A stretch of 64,000 nucleotides of DNA from Rhizobium acidisoli (GCF_002531755.2 NZ_CP034999.1:186001-250000); one strand, 5' to 3'; shown: positions 50,608-60,514, counted from the first letter of the stretch. Made by a program: numbers and translations. The notes: generated from the letters alone by a model not told the origin.

Positions 50608-50922
50608 GTTCGATCCGTTCCTGTCACATGCAAATGAGCCAATGTGAGCTCCGATTTGAAGCAGAGTTGTGGCAAGCCGCGGTAGAAACGATTGGATGGC
50701 GACAATTCGCCCGGGAGGTGGCAGAACGGCGTTGGCAGACATCGGCGCGGTCCGCTATCACCCTCGTGTCCAAAATCATCCAATTCGGTTGGACGCAGCA
50801 GCGGCACGCAAACTTCAACAGGTGAGCGGGCACTGGCAGGTCGGCCAACTTCACCGTTCGACCAGTCTTCGCCCCCGAACGTCGTTGGGCGGAAACGAAA
50901 TCTAAGCACTCGGTAAGACCGT
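50608..50922. other. Intergenic region between two two-component systems
   Basis: Both flanking genes run leftwards. No gene is seen in these 315 bp. The promoter of the response regulator at 50607 should lie in the left part; no clear -35/-10 pair was picked out. Confidence 0.45.
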
Positions 50923-52233
50923 TCACACAATGAGGCTTGCGACAAGGCCAGGCCCGTCCTCACGCATGGCGAGTGTTAGCCGCGCCCCTTGTCTTTCGGC
51001 TGCGGCTTTCGCGATCGCCAGCCCCAAGCCGCTGCCCTCGCTATCCTGAGGCCTTGCGCGGAAGAACCGTTCAAAGACGCGGGGCATCTCTTCTTCCGCA
51101 ATGCCGGGGCCGGTGTCGCGGATTTCGATCCGTGCTTCTTGCCCGGCGACAACCACCGCGACGTCGACGGTCCCGGTCGGCGGCGTGTACCGCACGGCGT
51201 TCTCGACCAGGTTGTCCAGGATGATTTCGAAGTCGGCCAACGCACCGATCGTGATAGCCTTGTCCCGGCGAGTGATGCCTAGGTCAATCCCCCGGCTCTC
51301 GGCAAGCGGGGTCAGGCGCGCAACCGTGTCGACTGCAAGCTGGACAAGGTCGATAGGCTGCGACGCGGGTGCGCTCTCATGGGCATCGTAGCGGGCGAGG
51401 CGCAAGAGCTTGTTCACGAGGCGGGTGGCCCTACCGATGCCGGCTTCGAGCTCAGCTAAACGCTGGGAAAACCGGCCATCGCGGTCGTCGTGCCGAAGGT
51501 TGTCGATTTGAATTTGAAGCGCCGAGAGCGGTGTGCGCAGTTCATGGGCCGCATCCGAGACGAACCGCCGCTGTCTCTCCAGCAATGCGCGTAGCCGGGC
51601 GAGCAACAGATTGATCGAACTTACGAAGGGAACGACTTCAGCTGGCACGTCGTCGATCGGAACAGGGCTGTCCACCGTCGTGTCCCGGGAGGCGACCGCG
51701 ACGGCTAGGCGATTGAGCCGGGCCATGATCCGATCGATGATCCAGCTCAGCGTCAGCAATGACAGTGGAATCAGAACGATGATTGGAAGCGCCGCCTGGA
51801 GCGCCGCATTGGCCGCCAGTTCCTCCCGGACGCTCATATCCTGGGAAACCTGAACAGTTCGATCCGGCGCGGCCAGCGTGTAGACGCGCCAATAGTCACT
51901 GTCGGTCGAAATGTCGGCAAACCCCGTTGCTGATAGTCGGGGAATGCCAACGGCGGGATGCGATTGTCGCAACGGTTTGCCGGCCGCGTCCCAGACCTGG
52001 ATGACGAAGTCGTCCTCGGGATCGTGCGGCGCACCGCTATCTGGGCCTGTTTCTGGCGATGAACGCGCATCCCCGACATAGAGTGCGATCTGCCGCAGCT
52101 GATTGTCGAGGAAGTCGGAGGCCTCGTTCTGAACGAGGAAGTATGATGCTGTCGCCGCGCAGACGCCGATAGTCGCCATTAACCCCGCGAGCCATATGAA
52201 GGCCGTGCGTCGGATCGAAATCGTGCCTTTCAC
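50923..52233 (-). CDS. Sensor histidine kinase 2
   Basis: This 436-aa protein has membrane helices near residues 10-30 and 140-165, a periplasmic segment between them, the phospho-acceptor H in SDAAHELRTPLSALQIQIDN near 235, and ATP-binding motifs NAVRYTPPTG near 345 and DTGPGIAEEEMPRVFERFFR near 375. It is a QseC/TctE-type kinase. Its start overlaps the regulator gene by 4 bp. The divergent ABC-exporter operon (53021-57572) is a likely target of the pair. Confidence 0.93.
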   Translation of the reverse strand: MKGTISIRRTAFIWLAGLMATIGVCAATASYFLVQNEASDFLDNQLRQIALYVGDARSSPETGPDSGAPHDPEDDFVIQVWDAAGKPLRQSHPAVGIPRLSATGFADISTDSDYWRVYTLAAPDRTVQVSQDMSVREELAANAALQAALPIIVLIPLSLLTLSWIIDRIMARLNRLAVAVASRDTTVDSPVPIDDVPAEVVPFVSSINLLLARLRALLERQRRFVSDAAHELRTPLSALQIQIDNLRHDDRDGRFSQRLAELEAGIGRATRLVNKLLRLARYDAHESAPASQPIDLVQLAVDTVARLTPLAESRGIDLGITRRDKAITIGALADFEIILDNLVENAVRYTPPTGTVDVAVVVAGQEARIEIRDTGPGIAEEEMPRVFERFFRARPQDSEGSGLGLAIAKAAAERQGARLTLAMREDGPGLVASLIV

Positions 52234-52886
52234 TTGGAAACCATCCAGCCGGCCCCTCGGACGTTGCGTATGATGTCCTTGTCGAACTTGCGTCGCACGT
52301 AATGGATGAGCACGTCGATAGCGTTGCTTTCTACCTCCTCACCCCAACCATAGAGCCTTTCCTCAAGCTGGCTGCGCGATAGAATGGTGCCGGGACGTTC
52401 CAGCAGTGCCTGAATCAAGGCAAATTCGCGCGCTGGCAATACTTCGCCGCACCCACGATATTTCACTTCATGACTCGATAGATCGAGCTCGATTTCGCTC
52501 GTGGAGAGGATCGAAACCGCCTGACCGCCATGTCGGCGCAGGACTGCACGCATGCGCGCGAGCAGTTCTTTGACCTCGAATGGCTTCACCAGGTAGTCGT
52601 CGGCCCCGAGGTCGAGCCCCGTGACCCGATCGTCGAGTTCGTCACGAGCGGTAATCACCAGGATTGGCCTCTTGTCGCCGGCCGTCCGCAGCGAGCGCAG
52701 GATTTCCAGGCCCGAACGACCGGGTAGGCCGAGGTCGAGCAATACAAGACCATGCCCGCCGACGGCGACGGCTTCGCCCCCGAGTTGCCCGTCACGCACC
52801 CAGTCCACCGACATGCCGGCATCGTCGAGGGCTTGCACGAGAGCCCGGCCAAGCATGACATCGTCTTCGACCACAAGAACACGCAT
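52230..52886 (-). CDS. OmpR-family response regulator 2
   Basis: This 218-aa protein has a receiver domain (MRVLVVEDDVMLG; phospho-acceptor Asp in VLLDLGLPGRSG near residue 51; KPFEVKELLARM near 101) and a winged-helix output domain (PAREFALIQALLERPGTILS near 150). It overlaps its kinase gene by 4 bp. It is divergent from the 53021 operon with a 134-bp gap, where its operator probably lies. Confidence 0.94.
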   Translation of the reverse strand: MRVLVVEDDVMLGRALVQALDDAGMSVDWVRDGQLGGEAVAVGGHGLVLLDLGLPGRSGLEILRSLRTAGDKRPILVITARDELDDRVTGLDLGADDYLVKPFEVKELLARMRAVLRRHGGQAVSILSTSEIELDLSSHEVKYRGCGEVLPAREFALIQALLERPGTILSRSQLEERLYGWGEEVESNAIDVLIHYVRRKFDKDIIRNVRGAGWMVSK

Positions 52887-53020
52887 GCTTCAAAATAACC
52901 TAAACGGATTGCCCTGCACAGATTCTGATGCAGGCCGACCGTATTGCGGCTGACCATCTAAGACCCTCCTAATTCTGTGGGCGTCACATGCCTCCTCAAG
53001 TCCGTAGAGGAGCGCCAATC

Positions 53021-53593
53021 ATGACTGTCCGCTATCGAATATCCGCCGCATTAGCCATGCTGCTCATGGTATCATCCGGCGCATTTGCTCCTGCTGTAGC
53101 GCAGGAGAAACTCATTGCGCCTGAGACGAACCCGCCGGGTGATATTCCGGATAACCAAGTCTTCGTTACCTATAAGTCTCCCGACGGATTTGATCTGAAG
53201 GTGCCCGAAGGATGGTCGCGGACGATGATCGATCACGGCGTTCGATTCTTTGACAAATACGATGAGATAGATGCTACCGTTGTTGACGCGAGTGCTGTTC
53301 CAACGGCTTCTTCAGCCAAGGCTCACGAGATCCCGGACCTCAAGACGGCCGGCCACGCCGTCAAAGTCACTGCGGTCAAGGATGTGAAGCTCGCAGCCGG
53401 ACCGGCTGTTCGCATCAGCTATCTGTCGAACTCGGCGCCTAATTCGGTCACAAGCAAACAGATCAGGCTTGAGCATGAGCGCTTCATCCTGTTCAAGGAT
53501 GGTAAGACGGTCACGCTTGATCTTGCTGCTCCGGCCGGTGCTGACAATGTCGACCAGTGGCAACTGATCTCCAATTCCTTGAAGTGGAGATGA
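53021..53593 (+). CDS. Secreted hypothetical protein, 190 aa
   Basis: This 190-aa protein has a signal peptide (hydrophobic residues 6-22, cleavage near AVAQE) and a soluble domain with YKSPDGFDLKVPEGWSRTMI near 48, a pattern seen in PsbP/DcrB-like domains. No catalytic motif was recognised. The ATG at 53021 follows GTAGAGGAG. It is the first gene of the exporter operon, 4 bp before the first ATPase, so it may be a periplasmic accessory of that exporter. Confidence 0.75.
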   Translation: MTVRYRISAALAMLLMVSSGAFAPAVAQEKLIAPETNPPGDIPDNQVFVTYKSPDGFDLKVPEGWSRTMIDHGVRFFDKYDEIDATVVDASAVPTASSAKAHEIPDLKTAGHAVKVTAVKDVKLAAGPAVRISYLSNSAPNSVTSKQIRLEHERFILFKDGKTVTLDLAAPAGADNVDQWQLISNSLKWR

Positions 53594-53597
53594 GTTC

Positions 53598-54260
53598 ATG
53601 CCTGCACTGGAAGCAACCGAGCTTTACCGCTTCTATCATTCCGGCGACGACGAAGTCATGGCTTTGCGCGGGGTTGCCCTCACGCTCGATGCCGGAGAAT
53701 TCGCCGCGTTGAGAGGCCCGTCGGGCAGCGGCAAATCGACGTTGCTTGCTTGTCTTGCCGGGCTCGATGAGCCGGACGGTGGCGTCGTGTCTGTCCTGGG
53801 CGAGCGCGTTACCCGACGCTCCGAGCCGGAACGGGCTCGCCTTAGGGCCCGTCATTTCGGCATGCTCATGCAGTCCGGCAATCTGTTCGAGCATCTGACG
53901 GTGCGGGCCAACATTCGTCTCCAGATGGAGATTTCCGGTCGCGGCAGGCCGGATGAAATCGGTGGCCTTCTCGGCGGGTTGGGCCTCGACGGGCTCGCCG
54001 ACGCATTACCTTCCCACCTTTCAGGCGGTGAGGCTGCGCGCGCTGGCTTGGCCGTGGCGCTGGCGGCAAAACCGGCAATCCTGCTCTGCGATGAGCCCAC
54101 CGCCGAAGTCGATGAAGCGACAGAACAGCTCGTCATTGATCGTCTCGTCGAAAATTGCCGGAGCGGCGCCGCCGTACTGATCGTCACCCACAGCCCCGCA
54201 CTCGCCGCACGGGCCGATCGCATTGTCGACATCCGGGATGGAGGCATCGTGCATGGCTAA
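53598..54260 (+). CDS. ABC transporter ATP-binding protein 1 (LolD/MacB-like)
   Basis: This 220-aa protein has all ABC ATPase motifs: Walker A GPSGSGKST near residue 38, signature LSGGEAARAGLAVALAAKPA near 140, Walker B ILLCDEPTAEVDEAT near 158, and the switch histidine in VTHSP near 195. It resembles ATPases that work with FtsX-type permeases. The gene overlaps the next ATPase gene by 8 bp. Confidence 0.92.
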   Translation: MPALEATELYRFYHSGDDEVMALRGVALTLDAGEFAALRGPSGSGKSTLLACLAGLDEPDGGVVSVLGERVTRRSEPERARLRARHFGMLMQSGNLFEHLTVRANIRLQMEISGRGRPDEIGGLLGGLGLDGLADALPSHLSGGEAARAGLAVALAAKPAILLCDEPTAEVDEATEQLVIDRLVENCRSGAAVLIVTHSPALAARADRIVDIRDGGIVHG

Positions 54261-54936
54261 GCTCCTGGCAACGGCCACGGATCTGTGGCGCAGCTTTCAC
54301 CGCGGTCGGGGTATTGTGGCGGCCGTTCAGGGCTGCTCCTTCAGGATTCACGCAGGTGAAACGATTGCCATCATGGGACCTTCAGGCTGCGGAAAGACGA
54401 CGCTTTTGAACCTGATCGCGGGGCTGGACGTGCCAAGCTCAGGACTATTGGATTGGCCTGGGTTAGGTTCGTCCGACACATTGCGCCCCGAGCGGATCGG
54501 CGTCGTCTTCCAATCTGCGAACCTGATCCCCGCGCTCACTGCCGTCGAGAATGTCGCGCTACCGATCCTTCTGGGTAACGGCTCCGACGCCGAGGCGCGC
54601 GCCCTGACAGCACTTGCCACTTTCGGCGTCGAAGCGCTGGCGGCAAAGTTGCCGGAGCAACTCTCCGGCGGCCAGGCGGAGCGGATCGCCGTAGCCCGGG
54701 CCATTGTGACTAACCCAGAATTGGTTGTCGCTGACGAGCCAACAGGCCAGCTCGATCTGGCTGGCGCTTCGATAATGGTCGATCGGCTCCTTGCCTGGGG
54801 TCAGCGAACGGGAAGCGCCATCATCATCGCGACGCATGATGAGCGCATGGCTGCAAAGATGAGCCGCATCTGGTGGATGCGTCACGGCAAATTCGAAAGA
54901 ATGGTTGAGAGGTCAGCATGTACAGGCGCTGGCTGA
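54253..54936 (+). CDS. ABC transporter ATP-binding protein 2
   Basis: This 227-aa protein has Walker A GPSGCGKTT near residue 42, signature LSGGQAERIAVARAIV near 137, Walker B LVVADEPTGQLDLAG near 160, and the switch histidine in ATHDERMA near 195. The ATG at 54253 gives the expected N-terminus (MAKLLATATDLWRSF); the frame opens earlier at 54223. It overlaps the permease gene by 19 bp. Two different ATPases with one double-length permease suggest an asymmetric complex. Confidence 0.92.
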   Translation: MAKLLATATDLWRSFHRGRGIVAAVQGCSFRIHAGETIAIMGPSGCGKTTLLNLIAGLDVPSSGLLDWPGLGSSDTLRPERIGVVFQSANLIPALTAVENVALPILLGNGSDAEARALTALATFGVEALAAKLPEQLSGGQAERIAVARAIVTNPELVVADEPTGQLDLAGASIMVDRLLAWGQRTGSAIIIATHDERMAAKMSRIWWMRHGKFERMVERSACTGAG

Positions 54937-57572
54937 CCGGACTTATCCGAACCCGTTCCGGCCGATTGGTCGGCACCATCGGCGGTGTCGCGCTGACGGT
55001 CGCCTTCATCGCGTGCCTAGGCGCGTTTTTGCAATCCAGCGCGGCTCAGATGACCGCACGGTCGGTCGCCCAGGTCCCCGTCGACTGGCAGGTTCAACCG
55101 CTGACGGGAACGGATCATAGTGCGGTCGAGGCTGCGATCCGCTCCGCCGCCCCGGTAACCGGTCTGCAGTCGATCGATTATGCCGACGTACCTGGTTTTG
55201 AGGCGAACACGGGAGGCACCGTGCAGACCACGGGCGGCGGCACGGTACTTGGCATCGGACCAGGCTATTTAGACCAATTCCCGGCACAGGTTCGACGGCT
55301 CGTAGGATCGGTCGATGGCGTCCTGATAGCGCAGCAGACCGCCGCCAACCTGCATGTCGCGGTGGGGGATCAGGTCATCATCCACCGGCACCAAGCGCCT
55401 GATATCAGCGTGACGATCGCCGGCATCGTCGATTTGCCGAACGCCGATGCGATGTTTCAGGCAATTGGTGTCCCGGCTGGCGCCACACCACAAGCCCCGC
55501 CCGACAATGTTCTGCTGTTGCCGATGTCTCAGTGGCAGCAAATGTTCGAGTCGCAAGGCGCCAGCCGGCCCGATACCATTCGAACCGAGTTCCACGTCAA
55601 GCTCGATCATCACGACTTGCCCTCCGACCCGGTCTTTGCGAGCACTTGGGCAACTGAGCGCGGCCACAATTTCGAGGTTCGCGTCGCTGGAACCGCGCTG
55701 CTTGCAAACAACCTGGCGGCTCGATTGGGGGCGGTGCGCGAGGATGCCCTCTATGCGCGGCTGGTTTTCCTGTTCCTCGGCGCCCCTGGGGCCATCCTCG
55801 CCATCCTGCTGACCCTTGCCATAGCCGGAGCTGGGCGGGACAGGCGCCGCCGCGACCAGGCGTTGCTGCGCTTGCGCGGGGCAACGGTCGATACAGTTCT
55901 TCGTTTGGCTGCCGCTGAAGCGGCAGTTGCGGGTGTTGGCGGTGCGATCCTCGGTATTCTCCTTGCTGCGATTGCCGCGAATTTCATCCTCGGGGTGGCG
56001 CTCTTGCGCAGCGCAGCTTTTCCTTTGCTCGGCGCTGTGGCGGTGGCCGGGATCGCGCTTTCGCTCGCAGCGATCCTGGTCCCAGCCTGGCGGGACGCCC
56101 GCGGCTCGACCATTGCGGCCGCGCGGCGGCCAATCGGCATTGATCGGGCACCGCTCTGGGGCCGCTTCTATCTTGATCTGGCCCTGCTGGCGTTTGCTGC
56201 GGCGCTCTACTGGCGGTCGGCAGCGAGCGGATACCAGGTCGTTCTCGCGCCGGAGGGCGTGGCAGCGGCGGCGGTCGACTATACGGCCTTCCTCGCCCCT
56301 GTGTTGCTATGGATCGGCCTGGCGCTATTGGCCATGAGGCTCGTCGGGGCCGTGTTGCGGCAAGGCGGCTCGATGATCGCCAGGAGCTTGCGACCGGTCG
56401 CCGGACGTCTCGCGGGTGTGGTGGCCGCGACATTTGGACGGCAAGGCCGGCGACTGAGTGCTGGCATCGGGCTGGCCTCGCTTGCTTTTGCCTTCGCCGC
56501 ATCGACTGCGATTTTCAATGCGACCTATGAGGCTCAGGCAAGGGTCGACGCTGAACTCACCAACGGAGCCGACGTCACCGTCACGGGCACATCCGCCGCG
56601 CCCGCATCCCATTCGCTCGACCGCCTTTCCAAGCTGCCGGGCATAGCGGCTTCCCAGCCGATGCAACACCGATACGCTTACGTCGGAACCGACCTTCAGG
56701 ATCTCTATGGCATCGATCCGACGCGCATCGGGACAGCCACGGCGATGTCCGACGCCTATTTCGCCAATGGCGACGCCAGGGCGACACTCGCCGACCTCGC
56801 ACAAACGCCCGACGGCGTGCTCGTATCGCAGGAAACGGTGAACGACTATCAGCTCAGTCGCGGAGACAGCATCAATCTTCGCCTGCAAAATGCGGCCGAT
56901 CACCAATACCGTGTCGTACCCTTCCACATTGTCGGCGTAGTGCGCGAATTCCCGACCGCACCCAAGGATTCGTTTCTGGTCGCCAACGCAGCTTACATCG
57001 CCCAGCAGACCGGTTCGGCGGAAAGCGAGATCGTCCTTCTCCGCTCGAGCGGCGATCCTGCCCGCGTCGCGCTGGCCGCCCGAAACGCGACCGCGAGTCT
57101 ACCTGGACTCAAGGTCAACCAGATCGGCGATGCCGTCGCCCTGATCGGGTCGAGCCTCACCGCGGTCGATCTCGCCGGTCTGACGCGGCTTGAGCTGATC
57201 TTCGCGCTGGTCATACTTGCCGCTTCGGGTGGACTGGTGCTTGGCCTCGGGTTTGCCGATCGCGAGCGCTCCTTCGCAGTCCTCGTCGCTCTCGGAGCCC
57301 GGCCGCGACAACTCGGCGCGTTTGTCTGGAGCGAAGCCGCACTGGTCATCGGTAGCGGCATGGTTCTGGGTCTCCTGGCTGGCGCCCTGATTGCCTATGT
57401 GCTCGTCAAGCTGCTGACCGGCGTGTTCGACCCGCCGCCCGAGGTGCTTTCCGTGCCCTGGTCCTATCTCGTCACTCTTATCGTCACGGCGGCCGGCGCC
57501 GCTTTGCTGGCCGCGACGGGCGAAGCGATGCGCAGCCGGACACACGTCACCGAGAAGCTCAGAGGTGAATAA
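54918..57572 (+). CDS. FtsX-family ABC permease (double-length)
   Basis: This 884-aa protein has an N-terminal helix (GTIGGVALTVAFIACLGAFL near residue 17), a large periplasmic domain, a first FtsX bundle (about 275-410), a middle helical part (about 430-545), a second periplasmic domain, and a last FtsX bundle (about 750-870, with VALGARPRQLGAFVWSEAAL). The duplicated layout matches permeases of the lipoprotein-release/macrolide-export type. It is coupled to the two ATPases and probably exports or extracts a lipophilic substrate. Confidence 0.92.
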   Translation: MYRRWLTGLIRTRSGRLVGTIGGVALTVAFIACLGAFLQSSAAQMTARSVAQVPVDWQVQPLTGTDHSAVEAAIRSAAPVTGLQSIDYADVPGFEANTGGTVQTTGGGTVLGIGPGYLDQFPAQVRRLVGSVDGVLIAQQTAANLHVAVGDQVIIHRHQAPDISVTIAGIVDLPNADAMFQAIGVPAGATPQAPPDNVLLLPMSQWQQMFESQGASRPDTIRTEFHVKLDHHDLPSDPVFASTWATERGHNFEVRVAGTALLANNLAARLGAVREDALYARLVFLFLGAPGAILAILLTLAIAGAGRDRRRRDQALLRLRGATVDTVLRLAAAEAAVAGVGGAILGILLAAIAANFILGVALLRSAAFPLLGAVAVAGIALSLAAILVPAWRDARGSTIAAARRPIGIDRAPLWGRFYLDLALLAFAAALYWRSAASGYQVVLAPEGVAAAAVDYTAFLAPVLLWIGLALLAMRLVGAVLRQGGSMIARSLRPVAGRLAGVVAATFGRQGRRLSAGIGLASLAFAFAASTAIFNATYEAQARVDAELTNGADVTVTGTSAAPASHSLDRLSKLPGIAASQPMQHRYAYVGTDLQDLYGIDPTRIGTATAMSDAYFANGDARATLADLAQTPDGVLVSQETVNDYQLSRGDSINLRLQNAADHQYRVVPFHIVGVVREFPTAPKDSFLVANAAYIAQQTGSAESEIVLLRSSGDPARVALAARNATASLPGLKVNQIGDAVALIGSSLTAVDLAGLTRLELIFALVILAASGGLVLGLGFADRERSFAVLVALGARPRQLGAFVWSEAALVIGSGMVLGLLAGALIAYVLVKLLTGVFDPPPEVLSVPWSYLVTLIVTAAGAALLAATGEAMRSRTHVTEKLRGE

Positions 57573-57654
57573 GGACGGGCGTTATTCAGCAAGACCATGT
57601 TGTCGTTGTGAAAGTTTGCAGAGATGGGGCTGAAACCGTGAAAGGAGAACGAGA

Positions 57655-57906
57655 ATGAAAACACAAATGATTATGGCCGCGATGCTGGTGCTGGCGCCGA
57701 TCAGTGCCGCACTCGCTGCCCAGACATCCGGCACGATCACCGCAATCAGCAAGAATGCCGATACGATCACGCTGTCGGACGGCAAGACCTACGTCCTGCC
57801 CGAAGGGATCGAAGACACCAAACTCCGCATCGGCGAGAAGGTCCAGCTAACCTATGCGGACAAGGGCGGTAAGGCGGTTGTCTCCCATCTGGTTCCGCAG
57901 AAATGA
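57655..57906 (+). CDS. DUF1344 family secreted protein
   Basis: This 83-aa protein has a signal peptide (hydrophobic residues 5-20, cleavage near ALAAQ) followed by the DUF1344 pattern GTITAISKNADTITLSDGKT, then YVLPEGIEDTKLRIGEKVQL. An AGGAGAACGAGA ribosome site precedes the ATG. It lies 82 bp after the permease on the same strand. The family is small, periplasmic and of unknown function. Confidence 0.88.
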   Translation: MKTQMIMAAMLVLAPISAALAAQTSGTITAISKNADTITLSDGKTYVLPEGIEDTKLRIGEKVQLTYADKGGKAVVSHLVPQK

Positions 57907-58103
57907 AATTGCGGCGGCCGGTGCCATTACCGGCCGCTCTAATTCTCACCTAATTGAACCCGCGTAGTCAATGCAGACCAGCCGAACGCCACTGGCAAAG
58001 CAGCGAGCGTATCGCGCTATTACCGCAGGCGCCATTCAACCGGCGAGGGGCGACACGGAAGTGGTGCCTCCTTGCACTTCCACAATTTCGGGGAAATCCG
58101 CTG

Positions 58104-58493
58104 ATGAGACAGATCTTTCTTGCCATCGCGCTTATTGCCGCTCCGGTGGCGGCCTTCACCGGTTTTGAACTCTACGCCAGCAATACACCCGCCAAAACGG
58201 CGGATCTCGGCGATTTATCACCGTTCAAAACCATCGTCGCCGACGTTCAGAGCCTCGCTTCCAAGGGGGACCTGCCTGGAGCCGCAAAGCGCATTACCGA
58301 CTATGAGACGGCCTGGGACCAGGCCGAGACCGCGATCCGTCCGCTAAACCCGACTGACTGGAATAACATTGACGCCGCCTCCGACGCGGCGCTCAAGGCG
58401 CTGCGTCGATCCGCTCCGTCGGCTGACGAAGTCAATAAAACGCTCACCGATCTCATGGCCGTTCTCAAAAATCCGACTCAGCTTGCTCGATAG
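58104..58493 (+). CDS. Secreted hypothetical protein, 129 aa
   Basis: This 129-aa protein has a signal-like N-terminus (MRQIFLAIALIAAPVAAFTG) and a helical soluble part (FKTIVADVQSLASKGDLPGA near residue 42 and KALRRSAPSADEVNKTL near 95). The ATG at 58104 follows GGGGAAA. It lies 50 bp before the COG4705-type gene, with which it probably shares an operon. No family was recognised. Confidence 0.75.
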   Translation: MRQIFLAIALIAAPVAAFTGFELYASNTPAKTADLGDLSPFKTIVADVQSLASKGDLPGAAKRITDYETAWDQAETAIRPLNPTDWNNIDAASDAALKALRRSAPSADEVNKTLTDLMAVLKNPTQLAR

Positions 58494-58543
58494 GCGGCGT
58501 GAACGCGCGCCCCGTGCTCAACACTCGTCCAAGGAGACTCGTT

Positions 58544-59383
58544 ATGGCCGCACTGTCTGCCAAAGCTGCCGTCTACAATCGCGTTCCCCGCGTCACGGTT
58601 GATTTTTGGCTTATCAAACTGATGGCCGTCACCATGGGGGAAACGGCGGCCGATTATCTCAATGTGCAGATGGGTTTGGGTTTGACGGCGACATCGCTGA
58701 TCATGTCTGCAATCCTTGCCGTTGCGTTGGTCTGGCAATTTTCGCAGAAGAAATATGTTCCCGCCGCCTATTGGCTTTCCATGGTGCTGATCAGCATCGT
58801 TGGTACGTTGATTACCGACAATCTGGTCGATAACTTCCAGGTGCCACTGATGGATACGACCTTTGCTTTCTCAATCGCCCTGGCGCTGACTTTCCTGCTG
58901 TGGTTCCAGACGGAGCGGACACTTTCAATTCACTCAATATCCACCGGACGGCGCGAGGCCTTCTACTGGCTCGCTATTCTGTTCACCTTCGCGCTCGGCA
59001 CGGCGGCCGGCGATCTGGTGGCCGAGAAATTTGCACTGGGATACCTAGCCACCGGTGTCCTGTTCGGCATGATCATCATCTCGCTTGCAATCGGCTACCT
59101 CTTCTTGGATCTCGATCCGATACTTGGATTCTGGCTGGTCTACATTCTGACAAGGCCTCTGGGCGCTTCGTTCGGCGATTGGATGTCTCAGCCCGCACAA
59201 TATGGCGGGCTCGGCTTCGGCACAATCATAACGAGTGCCATCTTCCTCGCCGCGATCGTCACGATCGTAGCCTTTATGAGCATGGGGCATGAAGGCGAGG
59301 AACTAGCTGAGATCGTCGAGGACAGCAAATTGGTAAAGGCCAACCTCGGCGAGAAGTTTACTGTCGCCGACGAAGAGTTCTAA
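58544..59383 (+). CDS. COG4705-like multi-spanning membrane protein
   Basis: This 279-aa protein has seven to eight hydrophobic helices and the pattern KLMAVTMGETAADYLNVQMG near residue 25, LGTAAGDLVAEKFALGYLAT near 150, and ILTRPLGASFGDWMSQP near 205, with the repeated GE/GD-containing motif of the COG4705 membrane family. An AAGGAG ribosome site lies 7 bp before the ATG. The family is linked to manganese or acid-stress settings in some bacteria, but its transport role is not settled. It is the last cargo gene before tniQ. Confidence 0.88.
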   Translation: MAALSAKAAVYNRVPRVTVDFWLIKLMAVTMGETAADYLNVQMGLGLTATSLIMSAILAVALVWQFSQKKYVPAAYWLSMVLISIVGTLITDNLVDNFQVPLMDTTFAFSIALALTFLLWFQTERTLSIHSISTGRREAFYWLAILFTFALGTAAGDLVAEKFALGYLATGVLFGMIIISLAIGYLFLDLDPILGFWLVYILTRPLGASFGDWMSQPAQYGGLGFGTIITSAIFLAAIVTIVAFMSMGHEGEELAEIVEDSKLVKANLGEKFTVADEEF

Positions 59384-59470
59384 GGCGCCCAGCGCTTCTT
59401 TGTCACCGGTGTGGAATCTGCACCTCTCAACCCTGACGGCCGAGCGTTTTCCTGTCGGTACTCGGCCTTC

Positions 59471-60514
59471 TTACACTCCTCTCGGTTTCCGCCTCAGGCG
59501 ACGACCAGTACCTGGGCTCATCATGGCATAGGCACCGAGCAAGTCTGGAAGCTTTATGGCGGGCTCGTTGCCCTTCGAGGCACCCGGCCGTCCTCTTCTT
59601 CGCCTGAGAGCGTTCGCAAGCAGCTCGATCCACGCGCGGTGATCACTCGTCGGCGGAATCAGACGCCGCAGACGGCGCGCTTCGCGTTCCTCATCACCAT
59701 CCTTAGCGCTATCCACCGGCCATTCACTGGGGAGATTGAGACGTTGAGCACAATACGTCCGGGCCGCCGTCGAAAGGCTGGTGAGGGTCATCGGCGAGTA
59801 GTAGCCGCCGACACTGGGCATGCTCAACAACCGCCGAATAAGCACATGGCCGGCCGGGGTGTCGGTCAATGCTGCCAGGCTGCAGATATCGTCGATACAC
59901 CTGTCAAGCGTTCTCGTCGCGGGACTGAGGTGGGGAATGGGGGCACGGCGCAAGTCATAGCCGCAAGGGACGCAGTAATGTTGCGGCACGAGTTCGGCTT
60001 GGTCAAAGACCGCAATGCCGCAGTGGCAGGACGGACATCGGTCACGCAACCTGCAGCCATGCTTTGTGCATGAAACCCGGGTCGCCAGCCGCCATCGACG
60101 CCGAAAATATGGTTGCGCATCCTCGGCCAGACAACGGCAGCAGAACTGCAGCCAGGTCGAACTCCATTGACGGCCGTTGTTGCGTAGCGGCAGCAGGAGT
60201 TTCCTCGGCACGCCATGCGACAACGTCATCGCGGAGAGCTGAGTTGGCGTTATACCCGTGTTGGCGCTCAGCAGCTGTACAATGTCGGCCGGCAGCCTGA
60301 GATCAAGGGCTGCCGACCACATTCCCGGATTAAGCCCGAGTACACGAGCGAAGGCGCGAGGAGCAACCCCATTGGCATAGGCAATCCGGTGCAGCCAGCT
60401 CGACAGCAACTCGTCGGGCTGCGGCATCACCGTGACGGGCCACCGGTCAGAGACGGCGTCACGATATCGTTCACGTATGGCGATTGTCGGCGCGTGATCG
60501 TCGATCGCTGTCAT
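59471..60514 (-). CDS. tniQ: TniQ transposition protein
   Basis: This 347-aa protein has the TniQ N-terminal domain (MPQPDELLSSWLHRIAYANG near residue 30) and a zinc-binding part (CRCLAED near 135, SCTKHGCRLRDRCPSC near 157, CVPCGYDLR near 190). TniQ/TnsD proteins help select the target or activate the transposase complex. It overlaps tniB by 4 bp and is the left-most transposition gene. No tniR gene lies beside it, unlike Tn5053 and Tn402. Confidence 0.93.
   Translation of the reverse strand: MTAIDDHAPTIAIRERYRDAVSDRWPVTVMPQPDELLSSWLHRIAYANGVAPRAFARVLGLNPGMWSAALDLRLPADIVQLLSANTGITPTQLSAMTLSHGVPRKLLLPLRNNGRQWSSTWLQFCCRCLAEDAQPYFRRRWRLATRVSCTKHGCRLRDRCPSCHCGIAVFDQAELVPQHYCVPCGYDLRRAPIPHLSPATRTLDRCIDDICSLAALTDTPAGHVLIRRLLSMPSVGGYYSPMTLTSLSTAARTYCAQRLNLPSEWPVDSAKDGDEEREARRLRRLIPPTSDHRAWIELLANALRRRRGRPGASKGNEPAIKLPDLLGAYAMMSPGTGRRLRRKPRGV

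Noticed and set aside
59401..59425. TGTCACCGGTGTGG next to tniQ as the left end of a minimal transposon
   Set aside because: It does not match the right end beyond TGTCA and lacks a matching target duplication. The true left end is at 28385.
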